Source: Pseudonocardia alaniniphila
GTDB taxonomy: Bacteria; Actinomycetota; Actinomycetes; Mycobacteriales; Pseudonocardiaceae
Assembly: GCF_022524485.1 (NCBI RefSeq)
Contig: NZ_JAKXMK010000016.1
Span: 1-64,000 of the forward strand
DNA: 64,000 nucleotides
Direction of reading: 5' to 3'
The notes under the pieces were generated by a model. That model saw only the letters and a program-made list of their open reading frames with translations, searched no databases and was not told the DNA's origin. The translations under genes and the position numbers were made by a program. Numbering within the stretch: the stretch's first letter is position 1; every line of letters starts with the position of its first letter. Below are positions 52,690 to 62,259 of the stretch, in pieces.

Positions 52690-53187
52690 ATGCCGTCCAC
52701 ATCGCTCACCACGCTCGCCGGTCAGATCGCGGAGCAGCTCACGTCGCGCCGACAGACCGTCGCGGTCGCCGAGACCTCCAGCGGGGGGCTGATCTCGGCC
52801 GCGCTGCTCTCCGTGCCCGGCGCCTCGGCCTACTACCGCGGCGGCACGGTGACCTACACCAGGGACGGCGTCGCGGCGCTGTTCTCGGGCGCAACCGACA
52901 TGGAGCCGGGCGATCGAGGCGCGTGCGAGCCGTACGCGCGTTACCTCGCGGCGTCGGTGGCCGCGAAGCTCGGTACGGACTGGTCCGTGAGTGAGGCAGG
53001 CGCGGCGGGACCGTCGGGCAATCGGTACGGGGATCCGGCGGGGCACACATGGGTGGCGGTCGCGGGGCCCGACGGATACCTGCGCGCCGAGCACCTCCTG
53101 ACCGGAAGCGACGACCGTGAGGCGAACATGGAGTCCTTCGCGGCCGCCGCGCTGAGCGCGCTTCTCACCTCGCTGACGGCCGCCTGA
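52690..53187 (+). CDS. CinA-family C-terminal domain protein
   Basis: This 165-residue protein is the stand-alone CinA C-terminal domain, which in several bacteria deamidates nicotinamide mononucleotide (PncC). The block RRQTVAVAETSSGGLISAALLSVPGASAYYRGGTVTY is diagnostic (ETSSGG is the active-site loop), and AGAAGPSGNRYGDPAGHTWVAV corresponds to the TGIAGPxGG region. NAD recycling is the probable role. The ATG lies 6 nt after TAGGTT (52678-52683), as in leaderless genes. Confidence 0.93.
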   Translation: MPSTSLTTLAGQIAEQLTSRRQTVAVAETSSGGLISAALLSVPGASAYYRGGTVTYTRDGVAALFSGATDMEPGDRGACEPYARYLAASVAAKLGTDWSVSEAGAAGPSGNRYGDPAGHTWVAVAGPDGYLRAEHLLTGSDDREANMESFAAAALSALLTSLTAA

Positions 53188-53376
53188 TCAGCCGTATCAC
53201 GAACTGTCGGCCATGGTCACCGGTAGAGTTTCTGGGCCGATGGATCGGTTGGCCCCGTGGCCGGCGGGACGGTTCGACCACAACATTCCACCGGACGGTG
53301 CCGCGGCCACCTGACGGCCACGGGTCGTCCGCGCCGCGGTGAACCGCGCCACCCGTCCCCGGTACGGTCTGGACTG

Positions 53377-53775
53377 GTGAACAGCGGACAGGACGGAATG
53401 CCACCGCCCGAGGAGTTGATTTCGGTCCGCCGAGCCACTCGCGGGCGGGCCGTGATCCTCACGGTCGAGGGCGACGTGGACGTCGCCACAGCATCGGTGC
53501 TCCGCAGAGCGGTGGACGAGGCGCTGTCCGAGGCCGGGCCGCATCCGCTCGTGATCGACCTGACCGGAGTGACGTTCCTGGCCTCCCGAGGGCTCCGCAC
53601 CCTGGTGGAGGCGCACCGGGAAGCGAGTGCGTCGAGTCCGCTGCGGGTGGTCGTCGACCACACCCGCCCCGTCATCCGGCCCCTCCAGCTGTCCGGTCTC
53701 GACCGGATCCTCACGTTGTTCCACGACGTCGAGGATGCGTTGAGTGGCCGGCCGGAGGTCGACGTCTCCGAGTGA
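53377..53775 (+). CDS. STAS-domain anti-sigma factor antagonist
   Basis: This 132-residue protein has a single STAS domain: RAVILTVEGDVDVATASVLRRAVDEAL, PHPLVIDLTGVTFLASRGLRTLVEAH and a C-terminal RPLQLSGLDRILTLFHDVEDAL. The serine in FLASRGL sits at the phosphorylation site of RsbV/SpoIIAA-type antagonists. It would bind and release an RsbW-like kinase. The GTG lies 8 nt after TACGGT (53363-53368). The HATPase gene 60 bp downstream is an evident partner. Confidence 0.92.
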   Translation: MNSGQDGMPPPEELISVRRATRGRAVILTVEGDVDVATASVLRRAVDEALSEAGPHPLVIDLTGVTFLASRGLRTLVEAHREASASSPLRVVVDHTRPVIRPLQLSGLDRILTLFHDVEDALSGRPEVDVSE

Positions 53776-53835
53776 CGGGCAGCACGTGAAAGCCCCGGTC
53801 GGCGCAGGCCACACCCAGGCGGCACACTGGCCGCT

Positions 53836-54426
53836 ATGCCGCCCCCCTGCGACGTCGACCCAGAGGGATGGGGGCCGCTAGCCGGTCCGGACCCGTCGCC
53901 GAGCCCAGCACACCGGGCGAGCTCGGCGGCTGCGGCTGCGCCCATCACGGAGACCACGTTCACCTTCCGGGTCGCCGCGCACGTCACCGCCGCCTGGCAG
54001 ACGCGGGCCCGGATCCGGGGCTGGCTGGAGGCGTTGCAGTTCCCGGCCGAATGGGTCGATGACGTCGAGTACGTCGTGAGCGAGGCCGTCAGCAACTCCG
54101 CCGAGCACGCCTACCTCCCGGAGAACTCCGACGGGCTGATCACGATCGAGGCGGAGGCCTTCCCCGTGCGCGCTGCCGAAGGCGACCACGAGGAACTGTG
54201 GCGGGTGCGGGTGCGAGTGGCCGACGACGGGCGGTGGAAGCCGCTGAACCCCGAGCAGCAGCACCGCGGCCACGGGCTGGCCGCGATCGCTGCGCTCGCC
54301 GCCGAGGTCACGATCCGCCGTGGCGAGGAGGGGGACTCGCCGGGCACGGAGGTGATCGTGGTCAGCCCACCTGCACCTCGGCGTGCCCGAGTGGAGCGCC
54401 TCAGACGGGGCCCGTCGGCTCCCTGA
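53836..54426 (+). CDS. RsbW-like ATP-binding protein (anti-sigma factor type)
   Basis: This 196-residue protein has an N-terminal disordered Pro/Ala-rich segment (about 35 residues) and a GHKL ATPase of the RsbW/HATPase_c_2 type: EYVVSEAVSNSAEHAYLP (N box), RVRVADDGRWKPLN (G1), QHRGHGLAAIAALAAEVTI (G2) and a GTEVIVV last strand. Such kinases phosphorylate STAS antagonists and may bind a sigma factor. It is adjacent to the STAS gene. No sigma factor gene is seen in the window. Confidence 0.9.
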   Translation: MPPPCDVDPEGWGPLAGPDPSPSPAHRASSAAAAAPITETTFTFRVAAHVTAAWQTRARIRGWLEALQFPAEWVDDVEYVVSEAVSNSAEHAYLPENSDGLITIEAEAFPVRAAEGDHEELWRVRVRVADDGRWKPLNPEQQHRGHGLAAIAALAAEVTIRRGEEGDSPGTEVIVVSPPAPRRARVERLRRGPSAP

Positions 54427-54445
54427 GCAGCGAACGGGCCCCGTC
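54404..54445. terminator. bidirectional terminator hairpin overlapping a gene end
   Basis: GACGGGGCCCGT (54404-54415) and ACGGGCCCCGTC (54434-54445) are perfect 12-bp inverted arms with an 18-nt loop. The left arm is in the last codons of the RsbW-like gene, and the right arm lies before the converging efflux adaptor stop at 54463. Confidence 0.75.
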
Positions 54446-54462
54446 GGCGAGCACTTCCGGAA

Positions 54463-56073
54463 TCAGCTGGTGGACGGCCCCTGCGGCAGCAGGAGCTCCT
54501 GACCCTCGGTGAGCCCGGAGACCACCTCGGTGAACTCGTCGCCGGCGAGCCCGGCCTGGAACGGGGTCGGGATCGGCGCGCCGTCCGGTCCCCGCACGTC
54601 GACGACCAGACGGCCGGCGTCGGTGCGAGTGGCGGCGGACGGCACCCGCAGCACGTTGTCCACGGCCTGCACCATGACGTTGGCGAGCGCGGTCTGCCCG
54701 TCGTGCAAGCGGTCGTCGTGCTCGGTGAGAACGATCGTCGCGTAGTACCGGACGACCCCGGTGGCGGAGTTGCCCGACGGCGCGATCGCGAGCACGGTGG
54801 CGTCCGCCCGCAGGTCCGGCACGGCGTCGACGGTGACCTCGACCCGCTGGTTGGGCGCGACGCGCGACGCGTCGGACTCCTCGAACGGCACGACGAGCTG
54901 GAACGAGTCGATGTTGTTCAGCACCATGAACGTCCCCGCGCCGGGCGCGGCGCTCGGCCCGCCGCCCCCGGAGCCACCCGACGGCGCGACCTCCGGCAGC
55001 GCCGCGCTGCTCCCGGGCGCCATGGCCGTGGTTCCGGATGCCGCGGCGACGAACTCGCCCGTCGCCCCGTTGATCACGGAGACGACACCGGCGATGGGAG
55101 CCCGCAGCACGGTGTTGTCGACGTCGCGCTGGGCCAGCGCCACCTGCGCCTCGGCGTCACGGACGGCGGCCTCCTGGGCGGAGGTGTCGGCGGGCTTGTC
55201 GCTGCCGGCGCCGTCGAGCTCGTTCTGAGCAGAGACGATGCTCTGCTTGGCGTTCTCGATCGAGAGCCGCCCCGACGCCTCGTCGACGTTCTCGCGCTCC
55301 TTGGCTGCGTCGAGCGCCGTCTGCGAGGAGAGGACCACGCGCTTGGCGTCCTCGACCGCCTGCTTGTCGGCGGTGATGCGTTCGCACGCCGGGTTGGGAG
55401 GTGGTGTGGTCGGGGGCGGCTGCGCCGCCGGGGCCGTACCGAGAAGCCCGGACGACGTGGACTGCCCCTCATTCTTGGTCGTCGCTTTGTCCTCGTGCCC
55501 GTTGTCGCTGGGCTTCGAGGATCTGGATCCGCAGGCCTTCTTGTCGTCCTCCAGCCGGTCCTCGGCCAGGTCGAGCGACCTGCGGTCGAAGTCGAGCTGC
55601 TTCTGGGCCCGGTCCGTGGCGGAGTAGTTCGCGTTGTTCGTGGCCTCCACCGAGTCCTCGGTGGCGTCGAGGATGTTCTTGTACTGGTCCAGCGTCGCCT
55701 GGGCCGCGCCGATGGAGTTGCCGTTGCGGATCTTGTCCAGCTGCGCCTGCTGCTGGGCGAGCCCGGCCTTGCGCTGCTCGAGTGTCTGCCGGAGGGCGAA
55801 GTCGTCGAGCCGGGCCAGCTCCTGGCCGGCCTCCACCTTGGTGCCGACGCCGACGAGCACGTCCTTGAGCTTGCCCCCCTGGGGGAAGCCGAGGTTCTGC
55901 TGCGTGATCGCCACGAGCGTTCCCGACGCCGACACCGTGGTCGCAACGGTGCCCCGATCCACCCGCAGGGTGGGCGGAGGCGGCTGCTCTGCCGTGCACG
56001 CGGTTGCGCCGACTACCGCCATAACGGCGATCGAGAGCGTCACCCGGGCACGCCGCCGGGTCGATCGGGACAT
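54463..56073 (-). CDS. membrane fusion protein of a MacAB-like efflux system
   Basis: This 536-residue exported adaptor has an N-terminal hydrophobic segment followed by Cys26 (VVGATAC, a weak lipobox). Lipoyl/barrel halves flank a long helical hairpin: TVATTVSASGTLVAITQQNLGFPQGG and DNTVLRAPIAGVVSVINGATGEFV, with helices around 90-180 and 230-310. Between the helices lies a low-complexity insertion (about 182-229, Ser/Lys/Pro-rich) bracketed by Cys181 and Cys230. The start ATG at 56073 has AGGAGC upstream; the frame extends 9 codons farther. It is translationally adjacent to the FtsX-type permease and ATPase genes. Confidence 0.88.
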   Translation of the reverse strand: MSRSTRRRARVTLSIAVMAVVGATACTAEQPPPPTLRVDRGTVATTVSASGTLVAITQQNLGFPQGGKLKDVLVGVGTKVEAGQELARLDDFALRQTLEQRKAGLAQQQAQLDKIRNGNSIGAAQATLDQYKNILDATEDSVEATNNANYSATDRAQKQLDFDRRSLDLAEDRLEDDKKACGSRSSKPSDNGHEDKATTKNEGQSTSSGLLGTAPAAQPPPTTPPPNPACERITADKQAVEDAKRVVLSSQTALDAAKERENVDEASGRLSIENAKQSIVSAQNELDGAGSDKPADTSAQEAAVRDAEAQVALAQRDVDNTVLRAPIAGVVSVINGATGEFVAAASGTTAMAPGSSAALPEVAPSGGSGGGGPSAAPGAGTFMVLNNIDSFQLVVPFEESDASRVAPNQRVEVTVDAVPDLRADATVLAIAPSGNSATGVVRYYATIVLTEHDDRLHDGQTALANVMVQAVDNVLRVPSAATRTDAGRLVVDVRGPDGAPIPTPFQAGLAGDEFTEVVSGLTEGQELLLPQGPSTS

Positions 56074-56096
56074 GAGAGCTCCTGCCATGGTCACGT

Positions 56097-57313
56097 TCAC
56101 TGGTAGCGGAGGGCCTCGATGGGGCGCAGCCGTGCCGCGCGGTTCGCCGGATAGCCGCCGGCGACGAGGCCGATCAGCAAGCTGATCGAGAAGGAGAGGA
56201 CCACCGAGCCGACGGACACGACGGGTGGTGGGAAGTCCGGGACGAGCTGGGGCAGCACCGCGGCACCCGCGAGCGATGCGCCGACGCCGATCAGGATCCC
56301 GACCAGGCCGCCCAGCCCGCTCAGGAACATCGACTCGAGAAGGAACTGCTGGAGGATCACCCCGCGGCGGGCGCCGATCGCCTTGCGGATGCCGATCTCC
56401 CGGGTCCGCTCGGTGACGGTGACCAGCATGATGTTCGCGACGCCGATGCTGCCGACGACGAGCGAGATGCCCGCGACGGCACCGGTGAACAGCGTCAGGA
56501 ACGTCAGGAACTGCGAGGACTGGTCGAGCAGGCTCTGCAGTGCCTGGACGTTGAAGTCACGTTCGGCCGGCTCCCGGATGCCGTGCCGGGCGGAGAGGAT
56601 GTTCGTGATCTGCTCGGTGGCCGCCGGCACCGTTGCCACGGAGTCGGCCCTGGCGATCATGCTGCTCAGGCTGTCGCCGCCGCCGAGGAGATAGCTGCGC
56701 GCCGCCCCCAGCGGCATGATCGCCACGTCGTCCTGCTGGCCGCTGACTTCCGCGACCCCGATGACCCGGAAGATCGTGCGGCCGATCCGGATCTCCTTGC
56801 CCAGCGCGGTGGCCGGGGCGCCGCCGAAGAGCTCGTTGACCGGGTTCGGGCCGAGGATCACGACCTTGGCCTTCGTCCGGACCTCCGACTCGTTGAAGTT
56901 CCGGCCCACCTGCAGGTCGCGGTCGTTGACCTCGAGATAGTCGGCGGTGGTGCCGACGATCGACGTCCGGTACTGGCCACCGCCGACGAGCTGGAGCAGC
57001 CCGGTGCCGCCGACGACCGGCGTGACGGACTCGACGTTGGGCGCCTTCGCGGAGTCCTGAAGCGCCTCGAGGTCGGCGTCGGTGAGATCCCGGGCGCGTC
57101 CGCCGCTCGGCGCGCTGCCCTGGGTCGGGTTCACGGTGATCTGGGTGGCCAGCGATCCGAAGATGTCGTTGAAGCCGGACTGGATGCCGTTGCCCAGGGC
57201 GACGAGGATGATCACCGCCGCCACGCCGATGACGATGCCGAGCGTGGTGAGCGCCGAGCGGAGCCGGTTGGCCCGGAGACCGCGCATCGCGATCCGGGCC
57301 GTCTCGAGCAGGT

Positions 57314-57317
<4 letters not shown>
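56097..57317 (-). CDS. MacB-like FtsX-type ABC permease
   Basis: This 406-residue permease begins MNLLETARIAMRGLRANRLRSALTTLGIVIGVAAVIILVALGNG (helix 1). A periplasmic MacB_PCD domain follows at about 45-250 (NPTQGSAPSGGRARDL, SVTPVVGGTGLLQLVGGGQYRTSIVGTTADYLEV). The FtsX core then spans 280-400 with FTGAVAGISLVVGSIGVANIMLVTVTERTREIGIRKAIGARRGVILQQFLLESMFLS. MacB normally has its ATPase fused; here it is split. It overlaps the ATPase stop by 4 bp, so they are coupled. Confidence 0.93.
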
Positions 57318-58018
<701 letters not shown>

Positions 58019-58491
58019 TTTCCCCCCATCGTGGGAACGACCGAAACCAGGAAAGACGTCCCCGTTACTCAAACGGCGCAAAGCCGTCGGAGTTACATCC
58101 CCGAAGTCCACTCGACCGAGGGGCGGAACGACGTGCATCGTCACGCTCAGTAGGTCCGTCGGCGCCCGTCGCTGCCCCGTACCAGGTCGAACCCGTCGCC
58201 GCAGTGCGGAAGGCCCGGGGTTCGGCCACCGGCCGCACTCATCACGAAGTGTGACGCACAACACGTTGATCGCCGGTGCGCGGCTGAAGGAGGAGGGGCT
58301 TCCTCGTTCGCATTCCGGTGAGCGGCCTTAGGCCGGGCGGGCGAATGGGTGAGTGCTGACGTGGCCGTGATAGAGCAGTCCGGGATCTTGGCAGAATTCT
58401 TACGCCGATAGTCAGTCCTGCCAGTTCCCTGGGGAGTCGCGTCGCGGCAGCCTTGACGTAGCGATTCGACGCTCTGGAAGGGATGACGACG
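58019..58491. other. divergent intergenic region, no gene
   Basis: About 470 bp between the efflux operon start and a small plus-strand gene. It includes a short GGCC-TTA-GGCC hairpin near 58324 and presumably the efflux promoter. No frame carries a recognisable domain. Confidence 0.5.
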
Positions 58492-58764
58492 ATGGCCGGG
58501 CGGGTTCGTGACCTGATCGACAGGGTCCGCACTGCGTTCTGCAACTTGAACGAGCTGGAGCAGCGGCGGGAGCTGCTCGACCGGCCCTGGGAGGAGGACT
58601 TCCTCCACTGGGCCGCGGACGGGACCCTCCATGGTGATCGGATCCCGCCGGCCGGTCGGCGCCGGTACAGCACCACGTCGGGTGGATGGTGCCCGAGGCT
58701 CGCGTGCACCGCGGCCGGGGAGGCGCCGACCCGCCGTTTCCCGGGCCGGATGGCCGACGAGTGA
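58492..58764 (+). CDS. small conserved hypothetical protein
   Basis: This 90-residue protein begins MAGRVRDLIDRVRTAFCNLN and contains LLDRPWEEDFLHWAADGTLHG, then RRRYSTTSGGWC, a pattern I recognise from short actinobacterial proteins (PWEEDFLHW...GWC) whose function is unknown. The ATG at 58492 has GGAAGGG 9 nt upstream; an in-frame ATG at 58483 abuts that site. The C-terminus is basic and probably disordered. Confidence 0.65.
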   Translation: MAGRVRDLIDRVRTAFCNLNELEQRRELLDRPWEEDFLHWAADGTLHGDRIPPAGRRRYSTTSGGWCPRLACTAAGEAPTRRFPGRMADE

Positions 58765-58864
58765 GCGCGCTCCGCGGGACTGCCGGGCAACCGGCGTAGC
58801 GGCACGTTGCCGGAGGCAGCCTCACCGAGGTCGTGGCCCACGGCGGAGGCCGGGCCGTAACGGC

Positions 58865-59059
58865 TCAGGCCGCGGTGGCCCCGCCGCCGTCGATCGGTGT
58901 CCGACCGGCCAGGTGTGAATCACCGGCCCATTCCACCGACGGCTGAGCCGTGACGGTGACGGTGCTGTCGCAGTTCCAGCACCTCGGCTCGACGGCTGCG
59001 TCCCGGCCTTCCACGTCACAGGACGCGCAGTACCAGTGTGCGACGACTCGAACGGGCAT
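58865..59059 (-). CDS. small zinc-ribbon-like protein
   Basis: A 64-residue protein with two CxxC knuckles, YCASCDVEGRDAAVEPRCWNC, followed by DSTVTVTAQPS. This is a rubredoxin-like zinc ribbon in which the two pairs are separated by about 13 residues. The C-terminal 25 residues are low-complexity. The ATG at 59059 has AGGAAGG 6 nt upstream. Similar short zinc-ribbon proteins are common in actinobacteria; the role is unknown. Confidence 0.72.
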   Translation of the reverse strand: MPVRVVAHWYCASCDVEGRDAAVEPRCWNCDSTVTVTAQPSVEWAGDSHLAGRTPIDGGGATAA

Positions 59060-59298
59060 CGTGGCCTTCCTGCTGGTTCTCGGAGCCACGCTGTTCCCGA
59101 CGGGGCTGGGCCTGCGGCCCGGTGAAGCTCGTACATCCAGTGCACGCCGCCGAATTGAGTAGTGCAAGTCGGTGCGTACGGATCCTTCCGAAACGCCCAC
59201 ATTGCGGTACGTGATTGCGCCCATCTGGAAGACGAGTCGGCGGCGATGGACTTCGCAGTTCGGGGCCGGGCGCGCCGAGTTTGCGCTGATCGCTACCA

Positions 59299-59319
59299 TA
59301 CCGCATACAGTATGCGGTA
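59299..59319. promoter_or_regulatory. perfect 21-bp palindrome overlapping a promoter
   Basis: Arms TACCGCATAC (59299-59308) and GTATGCGGTA (59310-59319) flank a single A. The right end overlaps the proposed -10 hexamer TAGCGT (59318-59323) of the GNAT gene, which starts 7 nt later. A bound repressor would directly occlude RNA polymerase. No regulator gene is adjacent, so the binding protein is encoded elsewhere. Confidence 0.75.
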
Positions 59320-59330
59320 GCGTCGCGGCC

Positions 59331-59918
59331 GTGACCGACGCCTGGAAGCACCGCCCGACGTTGTCCGGTGAGCACGTCGTGCTCGAGCCCCTCGCCCCCG
59401 AACATGCTGAAGGTCTCCATGAGGCGGGCTCGGACCCCGCCATCTGGACCTGGCTCGCCGCCCGCCAACCCGAGGACGTCGGGGGGATGCGCAAGCTCGT
59501 GGACAGCATCCTCACCGACGGCAGTCGCCTGGCCTGGGCACAGGTCGACGCGAAGACCGGGGAGGTGGCCGGTACGACGTCCTTCTACCAGATCGACGCG
59601 AACCACCGGGTGCTCTCGATCGGCCACACCTGGATCGGCAAGCAGTGGCAGCGCACCCCGCTCAACAGCGAGTCGAAGCTGTTGATGCTGCGCCATGCCT
59701 TCGAGGAGCTCGGCGCCAACAGGGTGTCGCTGGAGACCGACATCCGCAACGAGGCGTCCCAGCGCTCCAACGAGCGTCTCGGCGCGCAGAAGGAGGGCGT
59801 GCTGCGGGGCCACCGCATCCGCCCCGACGGCACGGTGCGCGACACCGTCGTCTACTCGGTGATCGCCGAGGAGTGGCCGGAGGTGTCCGAGAGGCTGGTG
59901 GCACGGCTCGCGCGGTAA
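59331..59918 (+). CDS. GNAT acetyltransferase, RimJ/RimL type
   Basis: This 195-residue enzyme is of the RimJ/L (acetyltransf_3) group: PTLSGEHVVLEPLAPEHAEGL, WTWLAARQPEDVGGM, VAGTTSFYQIDANHRVLSIGHTWIGKQWQRTPLNSESKLLMLRHAFEELGANRVSLETDIRNEASQRSNERLGAQKEGVLRGHRI. The acceptor may be an N-terminal amine or a small molecule. The GTG start lies 7 nt after TAGCGT, so the mRNA is probably leaderless and under the 21-bp palindrome. The frame is open farther upstream, but that would run through the operator. Confidence 0.9.
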   Translation: MTDAWKHRPTLSGEHVVLEPLAPEHAEGLHEAGSDPAIWTWLAARQPEDVGGMRKLVDSILTDGSRLAWAQVDAKTGEVAGTTSFYQIDANHRVLSIGHTWIGKQWQRTPLNSESKLLMLRHAFEELGANRVSLETDIRNEASQRSNERLGAQKEGVLRGHRIRPDGTVRDTVVYSVIAEEWPEVSERLVARLAR

Positions 59919-60061
59919 CCGCGCACTCCCGCGGCGGCATGGGCACGTCTCGCGGTTCGGCCGCAAGCCGATTCCGCGTCATGCGTCCGTGCCGCCCGCC
60001 TGGGAGATGGAGGTGACGCCGATCTCCTGCCTTGTCGAGCGACGCGCGTTAGGTTCGGCAC

Positions 60062-60961
60062 GTGCAGATCGGTATTGGAGCGCCCATCTCCGGCGCGTGG
60101 GCCACCCCGGAGAACCTTGCTCGGTTCGGAGCCGAGGCGGAGGAGCTCGGCTACGAGTCGCTGTGGACGTTCCAGCGTCTCCTCGTCGGCGAGAACCAGC
60201 AGTTGGCGCCGGTGTACCAGAGCGTGCTGGACCCCACGGTGGCGCTGGCGTTCCTCGCGGCACGCACGTCGCGGGTGCGTCTCGGAGTGGCGGTGATCAA
60301 CCTGCCGTTCCTCTCCCCGGCCTACATGGCGAAGCAGGCGGCGACGCTCGACCTGCTGTCCGGGGGACGGCTCGACCTCGGTCTCGGGCTGGGGTGGTCG
60401 GCCGAGGAGTTCGCGGCCGCCGGTGCGTCCATGGAGCGGCGGGGGCCCCGGACCGTCGAGTACCTGGAGGTTCTCCGCACCCTGTGGGACGACGAGGTGA
60501 GCCGGTTCGACGGCGAGTTCTACACGGTGTCGCCGAGCCGGATGGAGCCCAAGCCGGTTCAGCGCCCCGGTCCGCCGGTCCTGCTCGGCGGCAAGGCGCC
60601 CGCTGCCCTCGCCCGCGTCGGCCGCATCGCCGACGGGTGGGTCAGCGCCAGCGCCACCGACCTGAACCTCATCAGCAAGGACATCGCCACCATCCGCGAG
60701 TCCGCGGAGAAGGCCGGTAGGGACCCATCGGCCCTCCGGTTCGTGTGCCGCGGAGTCGTGCGTCTGGACGGCCCGCCGGACAAACGGTTGTCCGGCCCGG
60801 CCGACAAGATCCGTGAGGACGCCGCCTGGCTGGGCGAGCAGGGCCTCACCGACGTCTTCTACGACCTCAACTGGGATCCGGCGATCGGCAACCCCGACGC
60901 CCCGGTCGCGGCGGCCACCGACCGCGCCGCGGAAATCATGCAGGCGCTGCGGCCACGCTGA
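60062..60961 (+). CDS. LLM-class F420-dependent oxidoreductase
   Basis: This 299-residue TIM-barrel enzyme is of the luciferase-like monooxygenase family: MQIGIGAPISGAWATPENLARFGAEAEELGYESLW, RVRLGVAVINLPFLSPAYMAKQAATLDLLSGGRLDLGLGLGWSAEEF and PPVLLGGKAPAALARVGRIADGWVSA. Actinobacterial members of this subgroup (TIGR03619-like) usually use F420. The substrate is unknown. The GTG start lies 6 nt after TAGGTT (60050-60055). Confidence 0.93.
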   Translation: MQIGIGAPISGAWATPENLARFGAEAEELGYESLWTFQRLLVGENQQLAPVYQSVLDPTVALAFLAARTSRVRLGVAVINLPFLSPAYMAKQAATLDLLSGGRLDLGLGLGWSAEEFAAAGASMERRGPRTVEYLEVLRTLWDDEVSRFDGEFYTVSPSRMEPKPVQRPGPPVLLGGKAPAALARVGRIADGWVSASATDLNLISKDIATIRESAEKAGRDPSALRFVCRGVVRLDGPPDKRLSGPADKIREDAAWLGEQGLTDVFYDLNWDPAIGNPDAPVAAATDRAAEIMQALRPR

Positions 60962-61049
60962 CGCGGTACGTCCCGGCCGGCGTGCGATCCTGGCACGCAT
61001 CAGCTGGCCGCTTCCCCCGGCCGTCGATCATCGTCGGTGGAGGGAAGCC

Positions 61050-61370
61050 GTGTACGAGTCGTGGGCGTCGACCACGGGCAGGCCGCCGCAGCCGTTGGAC
61101 CGGCCGGTCTGGGTGGATCTGTCGGCGTTCTACGGCCCGGCGGACGACTCGGTCGCCGGTGCCGAGGATCCGCCACCCGGCGGATGGCTCGTCGCCACCG
61201 GCCGCGTGCCCGGACTGTTGAAGTGGTGGGCCCGTGCCGTCGACGGCCGGTGGTTCGGCAAGGTCAACTTCGCGGTCTGCGATTCGTACGGCGCCGTCGT
61301 CGCGGAGCATCTGGCCGCACTCGTCCCGGCCTCCGCGCTGACGCCGCGCGAGGCCGACCAGCACCGGTGA
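61050..61370 (+). CDS. small conserved hypothetical protein
   Basis: This 106-residue protein contains RPVWVDLSAFYGPADD, GGWLVATGRVPGLLKWWARAVDGRWFGKVNFAVCDSYGAVVAEHLALVPASAL, a compact strand-rich small fold with many Trp and Gly residues. I recognise it only as an actinobacterial conserved hypothetical. The GTG has GGAGGG AAGCC before it. It follows the LLM gene by 88 bp in the same direction. Confidence 0.7.
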   Translation: MYESWASTTGRPPQPLDRPVWVDLSAFYGPADDSVAGAEDPPPGGWLVATGRVPGLLKWWARAVDGRWFGKVNFAVCDSYGAVVAEHLAALVPASALTPREADQHR

Positions 61371-61395
61371 CGGTGCCGTGATCACAGGCACCAGG

Positions 61396-62049
61396 TCACG
61401 CGGGCTTGCGGGCGAGCAGGTAGGCCTGCTGCGTGTTCTCCACGCCTCCCCGGTAGTCCTCCGGTTCGCGCAGGATGGTGGCCCGCATCGACAGCCCGGC
61501 CAGGGTCAGCAGTTCGGCGACGTGATCCGGGCGGCGTCGGTGGAAGACGAGCGACAGCGCGTGACCCAGTCCTTCCGTCCGGTGTACCGGCTCGTCGCCC
61601 ACCTGGAAGGCGAGCAGCACGTGCCCACCCGGGGCCAGCACGCGGTGGAACTCGGCGAACGCCTCCGGCAGCCGCTCGTCCGGCACATGGATGGTCGAGT
61701 ACCAGGCCGTGATGCCGGCGAGGCCGCCGTCGGGCAGGTCCAGGGTGAGCATCGAGCCCACCTCGAACCGCAGACCCGGATGCAGCCGCCGGGCGACCGC
61801 CACCATCTCCGGTGACAGGTCGATCCCGAACGCCGGTAGCCCCAGGGCGTTCAGGTGCGCCGTGACGCTGCCTGGTCCGCATCCGAGGTCGGCGACCGGC
61901 CCTGCGGCCTGCGTGAGCTCGGCGAACCAGCCGAGGAGCGCGCGGTCGAGCGGCTTGCTCGCCAACTCCTCGCGGAACTGTTCGGCGTAGCCGTCGGCCA
62001 CGGCGTCGTAGGACGCCCGGGTTGCCTGGAGGAAGTCCGGTCCGATCAC
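61396..62049 (-). CDS. class I SAM-dependent methyltransferase
   Basis: This 217-residue methyltransferase has a helical start (FLQATRASYDAVADGYAEQF), SAM motif I GPVADLGCGPGSVTAHLNAL, motif II FGIDLSPEMVAVARRLHPGLRFEVG, and motif post-I AGITAWYSTIHVPDERLPEAFAEFHRVLAPGGHVLLAF. It resembles UbiE/Coq5-like small-molecule methyltransferases. The GTG at 62049 lies 8 nt after TACGGT (62058-62063), hence probably leaderless; the upstream open frame has no domain. The substrate is unknown. Confidence 0.92.
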   Translation of the reverse strand: MIGPDFLQATRASYDAVADGYAEQFREELASKPLDRALLGWFAELTQAAGPVADLGCGPGSVTAHLNALGLPAFGIDLSPEMVAVARRLHPGLRFEVGSMLTLDLPDGGLAGITAWYSTIHVPDERLPEAFAEFHRVLAPGGHVLLAFQVGDEPVHRTEGLGHALSLVFHRRRPDHVAELLTLAGLSMRATILREPEDYRGGVENTQQAYLLARKPA

Positions 62050-62259
62050 GGTCGGGCACCGTAGCCCGAGATCGGCGGCGATCGGCACACGGCGGAGGGG
62101 TGCGTCGCGGCCGGACGGGGAATGACCTCGGCGCGGACGCTCGCGACGCGGGCGGCGAGGACGGGCGCGGTGATCGCGCAGGCAGTCGAAGACCGGCTGG
62201 AGTCGACCTGCCCGGAATGCACCGGTTTCGCCTATCCTCCGCGGGAGGAGGTCGGTGGC

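Noticed and set aside
54703..56106. 467-codon plus-strand frame
   Set aside because: It is antisense to the efflux adaptor gene and has a repetitive Arg/Gly/Val composition without any domain.
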